A DNA stretch of 64,000 bases, from contig UESW01003900.1 in NCBI GenBank assembly GCA_900491605.1, positions 225,759 to 289,758 on the forward strand, read 5' to 3'. A program made the position numbers and the translations under genes. The notes beneath the pieces were generated by a model, which saw nothing but the letters and a program-made list of their open reading frames with translations, did no database searches and was not told the origin of the DNA. Every line of letters begins with the position of its first letter. Within the stretch, counting starts at the first letter, position 1. This document shows, piece by piece, positions 1 to 12,270 of the stretch. The stretch is from Calamus simplicifolius. Lineage: Eukaryota > Streptophyta > Magnoliopsida > Arecales > Arecaceae.

Positions 1-79
1 GCGGTCCCTATCATTCCTCTGAAGGCCTACGAAGCATTTCTGTCGCCTGATGCTCCTCAAAAGTGATTTGGCAGCAACA
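1..79 (+). repeat. 3' end of the 5' LTR of element A
   Basis: The stretch ends in GGCAGCAACA. It matches the end of the LTR at 5776-5850 almost base for base, including the shared ATTCCTCTGAAGGCCTA block. The rest of this LTR lies left of the window. Confidence 0.8.
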
Positions 80-81
80 GA

Positions 82-102
82 TTGACGCGCCAGGAAGGGG
101 GG
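82..102 (+). promoter_or_regulatory. Primer binding site of element A
   Basis: TTGACGCGCCAGGAAGGGGG lies two bases after the LTR end. The same kind of sequence follows the LTRs of element B (TTGGCGTGCC) and element E (TTGGCGCGCC). That position is where a tRNA primes minus-strand synthesis. I did not identify the tRNA. Confidence 0.65.
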
Positions 103-230
103 ATCAGCGATGCTAGTTTGCATATCCTCATCCCCCTCTAATCAAAATGGTGGATCATAAAGATAGTGATGACAAGAATCAAAGAAGCTTTTGCTAGTTA
201 TGCTGGGGGCACCTTCAACGAGCTGAGCAA

Positions 231-286
231 CAGGAGTGTGGAGGGCATTTGATGAGGCCACTTGACCCCATGGGCAATAAAGACAA
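231..286 (+). repeat. Duplicated polypurine tract / LTR-start junction inside element A
   Basis: CAGGAGTGTGGAGGGCATT is followed by 37 bases matching the start of the 3' LTR (TGATGAGG ... ATAAAGACAA). The same junction occurs at 4098-4151. Here the match stops after 37 bases of LTR and unrelated sequence follows. The piece is a stray LTR head only about 150 bases from the primer site. Confidence 0.75.
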
Positions 287-2289
287 CTTCTGGGCTTGGC
301 CTCAGCGAATCGGCTTCTCCTCCTTGGGACCAGCAGGCGAAAGCTTCTGCCTCCCGGCTGTCTCAACTCCAAATCTTCAGCCTTAACTCCCACTCGGCTT
401 CAGACTGCTCCCCTCAGCACTCTGCTTCGGCTTCTTCCCTCGATCTCGGATCAGCTTCCACTCGGCCTCAGCACCGAGCCCCCCTCGGCCGCTCCCGCTC
501 CTCGAACCGTTAGCAAATACCGAGGGGCCACTTTTCGAGAGAGTATCGCACTCTAATACCCTCTCTCCCCTCTTGCAACCTGGCACATGGAGATGTCCGT
601 CTAAGGCCATGTCTTCCGATTCTTGGTTTTGCCAAACACCAGGACATCTCCCAGCATGATGTCATCGACTCATCGGGCTTGACATTGTGGTATTACGCCA
701 CAGGAGCAAGGCACGTTCATGTCAGCTGACGAGGATTACTATCCTTCTCTGGTCCACATCCCAACTCAAAAGGTAACCAAGGGAATCTGAGGAGGGGGTT
801 GGGCCAGGTCAAGGCTGGTCCTAGTCTCACATTGGGGAAAGCTTTCGTTTCCCTCCCTACATCGACCCGACTTCCGATGCCTTCAATGTCACCTGTAACA
901 TCGTCCTAGCAACCAACTCTCAGTCCCATCTCTAACCAATTTGTGTGGGACTCCCTCGATCTCTCTCCGATCCGGCACCGAGGGAGGGAGAGAGAGGAGC
1001 TCCAGTTTCATTCGCTATGAAGGCTGCCTCTCGGCTCCTCCGCTACAGCCTCAGGCCCCTCCATCGTCTCTTAGAAGAAAGAAAATGAAAGGATGTCAGC
1101 ACGAGGGGCACGATGACCCCATCCCAACTGTTCCGCCTCTGAAGATTCGTGAGCCTGCCTTCATGCCGACTGCTCCCAGCTCCTCACCTTCAGTCTCTCC
1201 CGACGGTCCCGGTCCTCTCCACGGGCTCCGGCTTTCGGGTTTCTTCCCGGCTGTTCCCAGTCGTCCAAGGCCAGCTCCACGTAACCAACACTCCGTTCCC
1301 GAATTCATGGGCATGTTACTCTCCCTGGGAGATGGTCTTCCAGGGCATGGAGACCACGACGCTGTTGGCTGAATGGGCCATAACATAGCTGGTTCTCCAC
1401 ACGGATGTCCAGGCCAAGCTTCGCCACAAGGTCGATGCCATCATGGGGAGTCCTGGCTCCATCCCTGCCTCCTGCTCCCAGGTGCCTCATATCTATCCCG
1501 ACACCTGTCTGCTCCCAAGCAGCTGGACTCCCTCGGTCCCATCTCCCAACTTCGTCCCAGCCACCCGGCTTCCTCTCGGTCCCATCTCCCAGCTTCATCC
1601 CAGCCACCCGGCTTTCTCTTGGCTCCATACCGGCCCCGATCCAATATCAGAAAATGATGGAGAAGGCTCTGTTTTGAGTCCATCGCCCCTGCTTCTTCGC
1701 CTTATCTCGGCCGCCTCCAGAAGCTCACAGATCCGTCCTCCAGCCGCCTCCAAATTCCATGGACCATCTCCACGAACCAAGCTCAGGAGCATATTGAGTC
1801 CAAACTCCAGCCTCCTGCTCCCTCCAAGCTGCCTCTGGATGGTTGTCCCAATCTCTTGACTCTGCTCTGACCTCCCAGACAGCCGGCAACGCCTCCGAAC
1901 TCGCACCGACTCCCCCTCGGCAACCATCGTTCGGACTCCACGGTGTAGGGTCTGCATCCCCTGCTTCGGCCAACTTCCACGTTCTCGAATCCAGCATCGG
2001 CTCGGCCCCTCGTCCTTTGCTGCTTGCACAAGTCCCGAGACCCTCCTCCGGACAAAGCCATGGACGTTTCTGACTGTGTCCCAAACAGCCCCCAGCTCCA
2101 CTGCTTCCCGGCATCCCATGCCGACTCGTGCCCCAGCCCCGACTTCGTCGGCCATGGCCCTCTGCTTCTGAATTTCTCCCACAGTCCCAGACCGACCCCA
2201 CGGCTCTCGGGCAACTCCCACCTCCATCGCTAGCTCCCGTCAGCCTCGGAAGACCTCCGTCTTCTTCTTGGCCTCGGACAGCCTCCCGC
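287..2289 (+). other. C-rich interior of element A without a convincing gene
   Basis: About 2 kb rich in CCT, CTC and TCG triplets. All frames give Ser/Pro-rich or Arg/Gly-rich low-complexity translations with stops and no recognisable domain. Around 1543-1625 a unit of about 43 bp (CCCATCTCCCAACTTCGTCC and following bases) is repeated about twice. I read this as decayed or non-coding filler of a non-autonomous element. Confidence 0.55.
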
Positions 2290-2568
2290 ATGGAGCCATG
2301 CACGTCCTATATGACTCCTCCCACCCTCACCTTGCAAATCCAAGCATTGATGGCGGCTATCCAAAAGCTTCAGAAGCAACATCTTATGACCACACAACAG
2401 CAAGCAAAAGCTTCCATTCGCTCTTTGGTCGCTGCTCAAACCAGCCATCATTCATCCCGCCAGGAATCTCCCCAGCAAGAGATCCACCATCATCAAGCTC
2501 ATCAGCAATTTATAACTCAGAGAGCCACTACTCGCCGCCTAAGCAGCCTACTCTCCTACGGACGGTGA
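2290..2568 (+). pseudogene. Possible gag-like remnant of element A
   Basis: A 93-codon segment opens with a Met-Glu-Pro start. It contains a heptad-like stretch (LQIQALMAAIQKLQKQ), then a Gln/His-rich tail. Elements B (16921) and E (44928) have a comparable short coiled segment near the gag N-terminus (QVQSLATVVQGLQ and QVQTLTTMVYGLQ). The resemblance is in pattern only, and position and length fit a gag N-terminal piece. No zinc knuckle or capsid-like region follows. It could be a chance open frame in C-rich DNA. Confidence 0.3.
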
Positions 2569-2737
2569 TGCGGGGGGAGGCCCAAGCAAGGGCACCAGCA
2601 CCTCCACTCCAATCATCTTGATTGCCTGGTGGGTAGACCACCAGCGGACAGAAGTATCCAAATTAGCAGAGGAAAATAAGGGTGCTACAAGAGCTAAGTA
2701 CATCATGCTTAACAGTATTTCTTTCATTGATGCATAA

Positions 2738-3335
2738 AAATGTCATGCATGGAAGACCGACTCTACATCAGCATTCAAGACCAATCTCACATTGGCATAT
2801 CAAAGCCCGACTCTAGCTCGGCACCTAAAGCCCAATGTACCATCGGCACTAAAGCCCGATTCTAGCTCAGCACCTAAAGCCCGATGTACCATCGGCACTA
2901 AAGCCCGACTCCAACTCGGCACTCAAAGCCCGATGTACCATCGGCACCAAAGCCCGACTCTAGCTCGGCACCTAAAGCCCGATGTACCATCGGCACTAAA
3001 GCCCGACTCCAGCTCGACACTCAAAGACTGATGTAGCATCGGCACCAAAGCCTAACTCTAGCTCAGCACCTAAAGCCCGATGTACCATCGGCACCTAAGT
3101 CCGACTCTAGCTCGGCACCTAAAGCCCGATGTACCATCGGCACTAAAGCCCGACTCCAGCACGGCACTCAAAGCCCGATGTACCATCGGCACCAAAGCCC
3201 GACTCCAGCTCGGTACTCAAAGCCCGATGTACCATCAGCACCAAAGCCCAACTCTGGTCAGCACTCAAAGACCGATGTACCATCAGCACTCAAGCCTGAG
3301 GCCAGCTCGACACCAAAGACCAAAAACTAACTCCA
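2738..3335 (+). repeat. Minisatellite, unit about 46 bp, about 12 copies
   Basis: The repeating unit alternates AAAGCCCGATGTACCATCGG with CACTAAAGCCCGACTCCAGC and TCGG. Copies differ by point changes and decay at both ends. GATGTACCATC in each unit is a short inverted repeat. The array sits after the gag-like piece. It shares the core AAAGCCCGACTC with the array at 17160-17580 in element B. Confidence 0.9.
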
Positions 3336-4114
3336 GCATTGGCAATAATCGTCGACATAGGGGAAAAGGCACCTGATGACTCTCCAACTCTCAGGTCACC
3401 CTTCGGGGTTAAAAGGAACCCAACGACTTCAGCAACTCTCGGGTCTCCACTCGAGCCGGCCACGAAACCTCAAAGGCGATTTTATTGCAGTCACAGCGGC
3501 TCTATCGGCCTCAGCGGCTTCATTCATCTGCCTTCGTGGCCTCATTATAACTTCAATAGCTTTATCACAGCCTCAATGGCTTCACAGCGGCTCTAACTCT
3601 GCCTCAACGGCCAATGGCCAATCGAGTAAGACCTTTATCTAAATTATATACTTGCAACATATTACTGGTCACTTTCAGCCATCAAGAAGCCCCAAGACAA
3701 CTTATAGTTACGAGAGGCTAACTCCCTAGCTCACAGTTGACGGGCACCCACTTCTAAATTTTATGACAAGTAGAAGACCCAAAGTCAACTCAGTTAGGAG
3801 AAACCGACTCCCCAACTCACAGTTTACGGGCATCCACTTTGGGCTTTGCATAGGGAGAGGATTACTGGCTGCTAGTCAAGGGTAACCCACTTACCCTCAA
3901 ACTTTGCTTAAAGTTTTTTTGAACATGTAAAAAGCATGGCTCCAAAGAGCGTGAAGATGTCTACACAAGGCAGCGCAAAAGGAAAGGGGTTTTCCCACCT
4001 AGAAGGAATCATAGTTGAAGTTGATAGGAAAGGGCAGATGCGAAGGTAAAAAGTCTTACACTCCTTTTGCTTAGCTAACGCAGGGCACACAAGCTCAGGA
4101 GTGTGGGGGGCATT
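3336..4114 (+). other. 3' internal part of element A ending in a polypurine tract
   Basis: No gene is visible. A loose direct repeat is present: the phrases around CTCACAGTTGACGGGCACCC and CTCACAGTTTACGGGCATCC lie about 90 bp apart near 3730-3835. The segment ends in GGAGTGTGGGGGGCATT at 4098-4114, a purine-rich tract directly before the LTR. It fits the plus-strand primer. Confidence 0.55.
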
Positions 4115-4373
4115 TGATGAGGTCAGTTGACCCCATGGGCAATAAAGACAATAATTTTTGGATGGCATCCTCTCAAGATAGCAATTTTCAGACGATTTTT
4201 CTAGACAGCCATCCTCGGCGGCCTTCTTAAACGGCTTAATTCCTAGGTGGCCTCACTGGTCTACTTGGCTTTCTTTGAAGGATGCAATGGGCATTTAATT
4301 TCGTCCACAGCATTGCTTCTGGCCGCAACTCTCGTCATAATGAAAGAGAACACAAGAGAAAAAGGGCATGGGT

Positions 4374-4573
4374 TCTCCTAAGGGCCACCTTCCGTCATTA
4401 ACTTTAGATGGTCGAGTCAATGGGCTAGAGGTGCAGAAACGGTCATAATGACTTGGGTCTACTCGGCTTTCTTTCTCCTAAGGGCCACCTTCCGTCATTA
4501 ACTTTAGATGGTCGAGTCAATGGGCTAGAGGTGCAGAAACGGTCATAATGACTTGGGTCTACTCGGCTTTCTT
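4374..4573 (+). repeat. 100-bp perfect or near-perfect tandem duplication in the LTR
   Basis: The block starting TCTCCTAAGGGCCACC and ending CTACTCGGCTTTCTT occurs back to back with a period of 100 bp. The copies look identical by eye, so the duplication is recent relative to the rest of the LTR. Confidence 0.9.
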
Positions 4574-5621
4574 TTAAAGGATGCAATGGGCATTTAATTT
4601 TGTCTATAGCATTGCTTCTGGCTGCAACAAACGTCTTGTCATAATGAAAGAGAACACAAGAAAAAAAGGGCCTCGTTACGTGCGTGGGTTCTCCCAAGGG
4701 CCACCTTCCGTCATTAATGTTCGATGACAGAGTCAATTGGCTAGAGCATTTAATGGTGATAATGACTTAGAGAGAATTTAATGGAATGGAGTGTCACGGA
4801 CATCTCACCTCGGCGCTCCAAGTCAGCCTCATCTTGTCTCGGCCTCAGCTCCCACAGCTACTGCGGCCATGACATTTTTCGCACCAAAGCATTTATGGCC
4901 TCAAAGGCCACATGCATGCATTTATTGCCATATTCTCTCCTTTATTAGAGCATTTATGGCTACCACATTGGCCACATCACTCGGCGCGTCTCGGCCTTGG
5001 CTCCCACAGCTACCAAGGCTGACGTGCTTCCACTTGCTCAAAGGCATTTATTGCCTTATTTTCTCCCATGTATTAAGGCACTTATGGCTGCCACGTTAGC
5101 CCCCTCGACCTCGGCTTTTTCCTTTGGCCATGAAGGCTTTTTCCTTCGGCCATGAACAGCTTTGACTCGGCCTCGGCTTTTTCCCCTATGGCCTCGGCCT
5201 CAGCCTCTCGGCCTATTTCTTTGAACAGTGTCATAAACAGTGTCATGCACGTGAATAGTGTTATGCACATGAACAGTGCCTTGCACGTGAATATTGCTAT
5301 GCAAGCACTCCATAATTAATGCTTTGCAATGGACAACTAGCTTCAACTCCAAACGTCATCTTTTGCCCCAATGGCTGCACCAAGAGGCCCACGTGACTAA
5401 CTTTATCACCTATCGCTGTTCACGCAGGATTTTTACATGGCCCGCCAACCCGTTTCTCTTTTGCAAAGATCATGGGTGATTATCGAAATATTATAGACAA
5501 TTATCGATATTCAGGGCGCGCATTTAGCGGCTATTCGCCCACCTACCATTAACGGAGCCGATCTTAGCGGAAAGCATGATCCACGATTATCCTCAAAGGG
5601 TAAGATGGACTTCCGAACATG

Positions 5622-5630
5622 TATATAAAG
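5622..5630 (+). promoter_or_regulatory. TATA box of the element A LTR
   Basis: TATATAAAG lies in the 3' part of the LTR, followed by a short A/C-rich stretch. This is the usual context of an LTR transcription start. Confidence 0.5.
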
Positions 5631-5850
5631 ACCCCAACTCACAATGAAGAGGAGGACTCAATCTCTACTCTCATTCAGATTCCTATTCTCCAAATCGCTA
5701 ACTTGAACGTCGAAGGGTCTCCGTCGGAACCATCGGTCCGGAACTTTTTTTATAGATTTTCGGTTGAAGGAGACGGTCCTGTCATTCCTCTGAAGGCCTA
5801 TGAAGCATTTCTATCATCTGACGCTCCTTAAAAGTGATTTGACAGCAACA

Positions 5851-6600
5851 CCAGCCTTTTGAGATCTATGCAACATATGGTCCGAATATTCTTCCTCTAT
5901 ACGCAACCGGTCTCGAATCATGAAGTCAAATTTTTAGTTACCCCAAATGGTCCGTACGACTTCTTATATTGCTTAATCCAATTAAAAAGAGTTATAAAAG
6001 GAGAACAAAAAATTATAACATAAATTAAACGCCGTAGAGTAGAAGATTTGACCTCAACTCAACTTCGAAAAATTCTTTGATCGATAAACCAAACCTTGTT
6101 CGGCACAATTGATGGGATCAACAGCATATAGATGATTAATCTCATAAGGCTGCTGTTCGAGGGCCTGCACCCATTCACTGCCCCAACAATTTTACCAAAT
6201 ATAATCTTAATTTAATTTTTTTATTATTATTTTTTATTTTTCTATGATGTCTTTCTCATCATTAGTTTTTCATTGAAATTTATGTCATGGCAAGAGAGCA
6301 GAAGTATGATGCATCAATATCAACAACATGATGTGCTATATTAAATATTATATTTCTATCTTAAAAACCCAACTATAAGGTGTCACACCATAGGACCTGA
6401 TGCCATTTAAGACCGAGGCTTATGATAAAGCTACATATTCTTAAAGTAAAGCCTTAAGCAAAAAGAGCATCCGTAGACATCGCCATCGCTCCCTATGCGG
6501 AGTTTGAGCGCTGCTACAGTATTACTATAGTATTTTTAGTGCGCTCAATTCTTAAAGCATTTTTCATTGAGGGTTTGGCTACTTTAAGATTTATGCTGTC
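5851..6600. other. Intergenic DNA between element A and the LINE
   Basis: AT-rich unique-looking sequence with no gene, RNA gene or clear repeat. A T-rich run lies near 6210-6250. I could not find a target duplication for either neighbour in it. Confidence 0.5.
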
Positions 6601-6840
6601 GGACTTCTTCTCTTCTAATTTTCGATGAACCTGATGCCATTTTCGATCATCTTTGGGGGGGCTGATGGCTGCTTCGGCTGCTCCTTCTCCGGTTGTGTCC
6701 GATGGGACAATAAAGGCCGAATTGGCTTGGAAATGAGCTCCTGCCCCGGCTGCTTCTTTTCCGATTGTGTCTGACGGCTGTTGTCGAGCTTGAGCGATTG
6801 TTTCCGGATGTCATCCAGGTTCCTGCTCAATCATTGGAGA

Positions 6841-7346
6841 TTGAAGTCAGTGATTAGTGGAGCAAGGCGATCATTGCCCGGAGCCTAGGCCGCTGGGTGC
6901 CGTCAAAGGCGATTGTCCGGGAGTTTCATAGGGCTGGAGTTGCTAGAGAAGTTGTTGTTGTCCCTCTGGCCCACCGCCATTATATTTTCTGTTTTGGTGA
7001 TTCTCTAGCCAGAGATTTTGTTCTTGGGATGCCATGGGTGGTGAACGGATAACCAATTGCTGTTGTGGAGTGGCAAGCTGAGTTTGTCCCGGCGACTGAC
7101 ACTCTCCTCAGTGTTCTACTGTGGATCCATCTTCCCCTGCTTCCCCTAGAGTTATGGACAGAGGATATCTTGTCCACTATTCTATCGGTGGCTGGAGAGT
7201 TTAGATTCACTGATGCTGCAACGACATTTGAAGAACCGAGAGGGTTTTGCCCGTGTCTGTGTCTGTGTCGATGTGGGCAAATCGCTCAGGCCGGGGGTGA
7301 GAGTATGGGGTTGCAAAGCTCCCTTCTGGCATTAGTTTTCCTATGA
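6841..7346 (+). pseudogene. LINE ORF1 remnant, DUF4283-type domain
   Basis: The reading frame gives SKAIIARSLGRWVPSKAI, then a stretch ending LGMPWVVNG, and after one stop VVEWQAEFVP and WIHLPLLPLELWTEDIL. These correspond to the conserved blocks of the DUF4283 domain of plant LINE ORF1 proteins (RNA-binding, gag-like). The segment after the domain drifts into unrelated sequence. I do not see the zinc knuckle that normally follows. The region 7350-8270, which should hold the rest of ORF1, has only Ser/Pro-rich fragments. Confidence 0.7.
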
Positions 7347-8271
7347 AAACATTGATGGCATCTGTGAAGCCTGTGGCGCTCTGCATTTCTTTGGGAGCTG
7401 CATCTCAGTGCCGGAGCTTGGCTCTTCCACGAACGGTCCCAGCTTCGGGCTGTGGATGGCAGCTATTCGCTGAAGGAGGTCCTCCCAAGTGCCGTCTTCT
7501 GCTTCCAGGAGGTTGGATCAGGCTGTTGTGATGACATCCCCTGATGTGGTTGAGGAGTGGCAGATCCCTAAGAAAGTTGCTCACAGGCAGGGGAGTCGTC
7601 TTCCCCCTGTTGACCGCTCTTCTTCCTCCTCGGTGACTTTGTCGGACCAAGGCAAGGGTGATGCAGGGAGTGGGTGCTGGTCCAAAGTCACTATGCCAAT
7701 TTCAGCTTCTAAAACACAGGCTGAGTTTCAGCTGCCTATTCCTGTGCCGAATGAATCCAGGGACCTTAACCCATTCTCTACTTTGGAGTCAGGGTTGAGT
7801 CTAGGTGCCCAGAATTCCGCATGGACTCGACTCTAGGTCCATCGAAGCGGGCCCGACCCGTCGAGTCTAAATCGCAGCGAGTGGTTTCCAAGTCCAATAA
7901 AGCCAAAGGCAAGCTCCCCCTCGCTGCTAAAGGAAAGGAGTATGTATCTTTCATTTTTTCAGCCTCTTCAGTCTCAGCCAGGGGTCAGGTGCCCTGACTC
8001 GCCGGTGAACCAAGAAGCTCCATAGTATGGATGGGTCAAATCTGGAGTCTGCTCCTGGGCTTCCCCCACAGGAGATGTTGGCTGGCCTTATCCACGAGTC
8101 TGCTGTCAAGCAGTTGAAGCAAGCCATTTAGTTAGTTGTACCAAGGGTGGAGATAGATTCCTCCCAGTTAGTGGACCGCTGTGGCAAGAGATCAGGGGTG
8201 GGTTCCACTCCAGACAGCTTACATTCTGATGAGGTGATGCAAGGGGATAGGGTCGGGGCCCAAGTATCAGA

Positions 8272-11200
8272 ATGAAGATCCTAATTTGGATTGTGAGAGG
8301 AGCATTGAAACCTTGTTTTGCTCCTCTTTCGGAAGTCTTATGTAGTTGCATAGTTTTGACATTTGTGTCCTTCTGAAAACTCAATTGTCGGGGGTTGGTC
8401 TGGCCCATTTTTGAAGATTGATTTTTAGATCCTGGGTCTTTTATGCTGTTGAGTTTGTCGGTCTTTTCAGTGGCATCCTGATGCTCTGAAGAAATGACAG
8501 GATTAGAGTGGATGCTTTTCATTGTTGTGGTCAGCAAGTTGCTGTTGTTATTCCTGAGGGGATCTTTGTCCCCTGGCTCCTTTTGGGTATCTATGCCAGC
8601 ACTGACTATCATGATCGCCGTGTGCTCTGCTGAGATTCAGTCATTGCTGGCTCAGGGATTTCCTTCCCTTATTGCTGGCGACTTCAATTGCATTATGAGG
8701 ACCTACGAGAAGAAAGGAGGTAGGCTATCTGCTGGTTCTGCGAGCCGAGCTGAGTTTAGGTGTTTCATCTCTAATGTTGGCCTTTTGGATCTGGGGTTCC
8801 AGAATTCCCAATTTACTTGGTCCAACAATCGATCGGGAACTGCCAGAGTGTGGGAAAGGTTGGACAGGGCCTTGGCCATTTCTAATAGACTTCAAGTTTA
8901 CCCTTCTACTATTGTCACCCACTTGCCTTGCATATCTTCAGATCATTGCCCTCTCCTCATATCTACTGATGTCAGTTCTCAGTGGAGTCGGCAATTTAGA
9001 TTTGAGAAGTTTTGGACATCCTATTAGAACCGTTGGGAGGTGGGAAACATTATCAGGCAAGTTGAGCAAGCTGAAGCCATTATTGCTATGCTCCAGGCCA
9101 AAGAGGATGAGGAGGGTGTTCTTGATGAGTCTGAGCTATCATCCCTTTGGTCCACCCTATCGATCCATCATTCCCTTCTACTATAGTAGGAGATTTATTG
9201 GAAGCAAAGGTCCCGAATCCAGTGGATTAAGAAAGGGGACTTTAATATCAGATTCTTTCATTGGGCCACTATCAAACGTTATGCGGCGAACCACATCAGG
9301 CATTTAGCTGATAATGAGGGTCACTATTAGGAGGATGACCAAGTGATCAGGAATCAGATTCTTCATTTCTTTCGGTCTAGATGGACGGAGCTTACTGGTG
9401 ATAGGCTCCCTGTTTGCCCTATTTTGACCCCTAATAGGGTCTTCAATTCAGAGAATGACCTTCTTATTAGGCCCATTTCGACGGAGGATATTCGGATGGC
9501 TTTATCAAATCTTGGTACGGATAAGGCCCGGGGCTTGATGGATTCTCATCGTTCTTCTTTCGTCATTATTGGGGTATTTTGGGGCAGGATATTGCACAGG
9601 CCATCCAGTTTGTTTTTCAATCAAAAGTCATTCCTTCTGAGTGGAATCGGACTTTTGTTATCCTTGTTCCTAAGTGCCTGGATGCTTCCATGCCCCAGCA
9701 CTATAGGCCTATTAGCCTATGTACTATCTTATATAAGGTCTGTGTGTGCCTTTTGATCTTCCGAATGTGATTGGTGATCTCCCATCTTATTTCTCCAGAG
9801 CAAGGGGCTTTCCTTAGAGGCCAGAGTATCAGTGATAATACTCTTCTTGCTCAGGAGTTCATGTATTGATCTTCAGCGAGCCACTGGTCATCACTGTCTC
9901 ATGGCTATCAAGTTGGACATGGAGAGAGCTTACGATAGACTGAGCTAGGTTTTTCCATCGATGTACCCTCCATGAGTTTGGGTTTGTAGAGCTCTTTACT
10001 AATTGGATCATGGCCTATGTTTATCGTCCATCTTTTTCGATCCTTATTAATGGGGGCAAGATTGATTATTTTCACTCTGAGGTTGGATTGAGGCAGGGAT
10101 GTCCTCTTTCGCCATTTTTGTTTATCCTTTCTGCAGATGCTTTATCATGGGCTCTATTTCAAGCACAGCAGGGCTCCTCTCTAATTCCTTATAGTGCGAG
10201 GCCCCGGGGTCCTTTGCTGTCCCACGTTTTGTTTGTCGATGACTGCATCCTCCTGGGAAAGGCTTCAATAAGAAATGCTACCACTTTTTCCTCTTTTCTT
10301 TAGGCTTATTGCCGAGCTTCTGGTCAAAAAGTTAACCTGAGTAAATCCTTGATCTGCTTTAGCCCCTTGATATCGTCTACTTTAAGGGGGGCTATTACGC
10401 AAATTATGGATATCTCAGTTATGGCAGACCACCTTTCCTACCTGGGGATTCCTATTATGGGGAGATGGCCTCGATGCTCTAACGTCAGTGACTTCGAGAG
10501 GCATGTTCATGATCGGCTGAATGGTTTGGCAGGTTACTGGTCTTTCTATGATGGCAAGGATTATCCTATTACGATCTGTGCTCTCGTCTCTTCCTCTCTA
10601 TCTGTTATCTAATGCGGCCATTCCATTGACTTGCTTACGGAGGATTGAGAGATATTTTAGGGACTTTTTATGGGCCTCTATGCAGGATAGACATGGTATT
10701 CATCTTATGGCTTGGGACATTGTCTATCTTTCGATCTCTGAGGGGGGGTTGGGGATCCAGTCCCTTACTGTTCGGAGGGAGGCTTTGTTGGCTAGGCACG
10801 CCATGTGATTTCTGCTTGAACCGCATTGTATGTGGAGCTCCTTCATGCATGCCAAGTACGGAGACTAGATTTCTTCTGATGATGCTCTGCCTACTTGAGG
10901 GTGTTCCTTCTTTTGGAAGGAGGTCTGCCGGCATGCTCCAGATATTTTGAACAACATCTCGTGGATGATTAGGGATGGTGACTCGGTGGATGTGGTTCAA
11001 GATACGTGGATTGCAAACCTTTCCTTGTCTCGATGGCTTACCTTTGTCAGCACTGCCATCCCTAGTGGAATGAGAGTCTCTGACTTAATTTCCCAGGTCC
11101 ATTCGGCTTGGCATACCCCTCTGCTATCCACTCTTTTTGGGGATGACCTCTATCGTCGCATTCTATCCATTCCTCTCATTTCGGGTCATACCTTTGATGT

Positions 11201-12270
11201 CAGGATTTGGAAGAGATCTTGTCTATCTTGGGCTCCTATTAGAGACCTCTTGAGGATTTATAGGCCATAGCCCTAATAGTCTACGGATGTGGCATGGATT
11301 TGGCATCTCCCTATTCACCCTAGGGTTCGGATTTTTTTCTGAAAGCTGGCTTGAAACTATCTTCTCACCTGCTCCCTTCTCTCTAGGCATGGGTTGAGCA
11401 TCCAGCCCACTTATCCGTTATGTGGCCTTGAGGAGAAGTCGATTGACCATGCTATTTTCATCTGTTCCAGAGCCAGACAGATATGGCAGATTTCTGGTGA
11501 CCGGCCCTGGGATGTTGGTACTTCTTCTCTTCGAATCTCTTTTTTAGGGTTGATCAGGAGGGACTTGAAGCGGGGTATCCACCAGAAGGTTACTACGAGG
11601 GCTTATATTGCTAACCAGATTTGGTTATCTCGAAACCAGCTAGTGTTCACTGATGAGATGGCTCCTTCCTTCAGGATCATTAGGTCAGCCTTATCCTTAG
11701 CGATGGAGTACACTTTCCATCACACAGATCTTGATTCTGACAGCCCTGGCCTCTGGAGCTCCTATGCTGCCTTGGCAGCACACCGACGTACAGTCTTCAT
11801 TTTTTGGTAGCCCCCACCTCTAGGGTTTGTCAAAATCAATTTTGATGGAAGTGTTCGGGGTAGAACTACGGGATCGGCTTTTGTGATACACGGGCCCTAT
11901 GGTGAGTTGCTGGCGGCTGGTGGGTTCAGCCTTCTTGATTCATCTGTACCCATGGCTGAGCTGTCTGCAGCTTGGACTAGTATTTCCTGTGCCACCCGTG
12001 TTCTGGGTGCCCATTGTATTATCATCGAGGGGGATTCTATCACTGTTATCCGCTGGCTCCGCCAGGACCCCAGCATCTAATTGCCTTCCAACTCCTTGAT
12101 TATAGACATTCGATCCATCCTTCAGGGAGTTCAGAGTGCTCTCATTCGATATATCTATAGAGAAGCTAACTCTGCGATCGACTGGATTGTCGCTAGGGTT
12201 ACTGACCATTCTGGATACTGGAGTGCAGGGAGATACTTGCCCTCCTGTTCTGACCCAACTTTTATATTCT
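8272..12270 (+). pseudogene. LINE ORF2 remnant: endonuclease, reverse transcriptase, zf-RVT, RNase H
   Basis: The start MKILIWIVRGA fits the usual first residues of plant LINE endonucleases. The endonuclease shows LIAGDFNCIM near 8672, RVWERLDRAL near 8848 and SSDHCPLL near 8935; it breaks at about 9025. Reverse transcriptase blocks include KLDMERAYDR near 9910, GLRQGCPLSPFLF near 10090 and HVLFVDDCILLG near 10225. The catalytic box reads FVDD rather than the common FADD. A zf-RVT-like part (11280-11520) has C-P-L-C and H-A-I-F-I-C spacing. RNase H at 11820-12270 shows INFDGSVRG, MAELSAAW and IIIEGDS. At least eight frame breaks make this a pseudogene. In life it would nick DNA and copy its RNA by target-primed reverse transcription. 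Confidence 0.85.

Larger units (their letters stand above)
1..5850 (+). mobile_element. Element A: non-autonomous Gypsy-like LTR retrotransposon, truncated at the left window edge
   Basis: The last 79 bases of a 5' LTR sit at the window start. They recur, with a few substitutions, at 5776-5850, the end of a full 3' LTR. A primer-binding-type sequence follows the first LTR. The 4-kb interior has no protease, reverse transcriptase or integrase signature in any frame, only a possible gag-like coiled segment and a minisatellite. This is the make-up of a large non-autonomous derivative that depends on a related autonomous element. The primer-site style (TTGACGCGCC then a G run) resembles those of B and E, which suggests the same Tat-like group. 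That placement is inference. Confidence 0.7.
4115..5850 (+). repeat. 3' LTR of element A
   Basis: About 1.74 kb, from TGATGAGGTC to CAGCAACA. The end matches the 5' LTR remnant at 1-79, and the start follows a polypurine tract. A TATA box lies about 230 bp before the end. The LTR contains several internal duplications: a 100-bp tandem copy at 4374-4573, and a second partial copy of the 4261-4400 block at about 4558-4720. Confidence 0.75.

Noticed and set aside
941..2303. Several 140-210 codon open frames on both strands in the C-rich interior of element A
   Set aside because: They overlap one another in opposite directions, are low-complexity, and lack start context or domains. Composition alone explains them.
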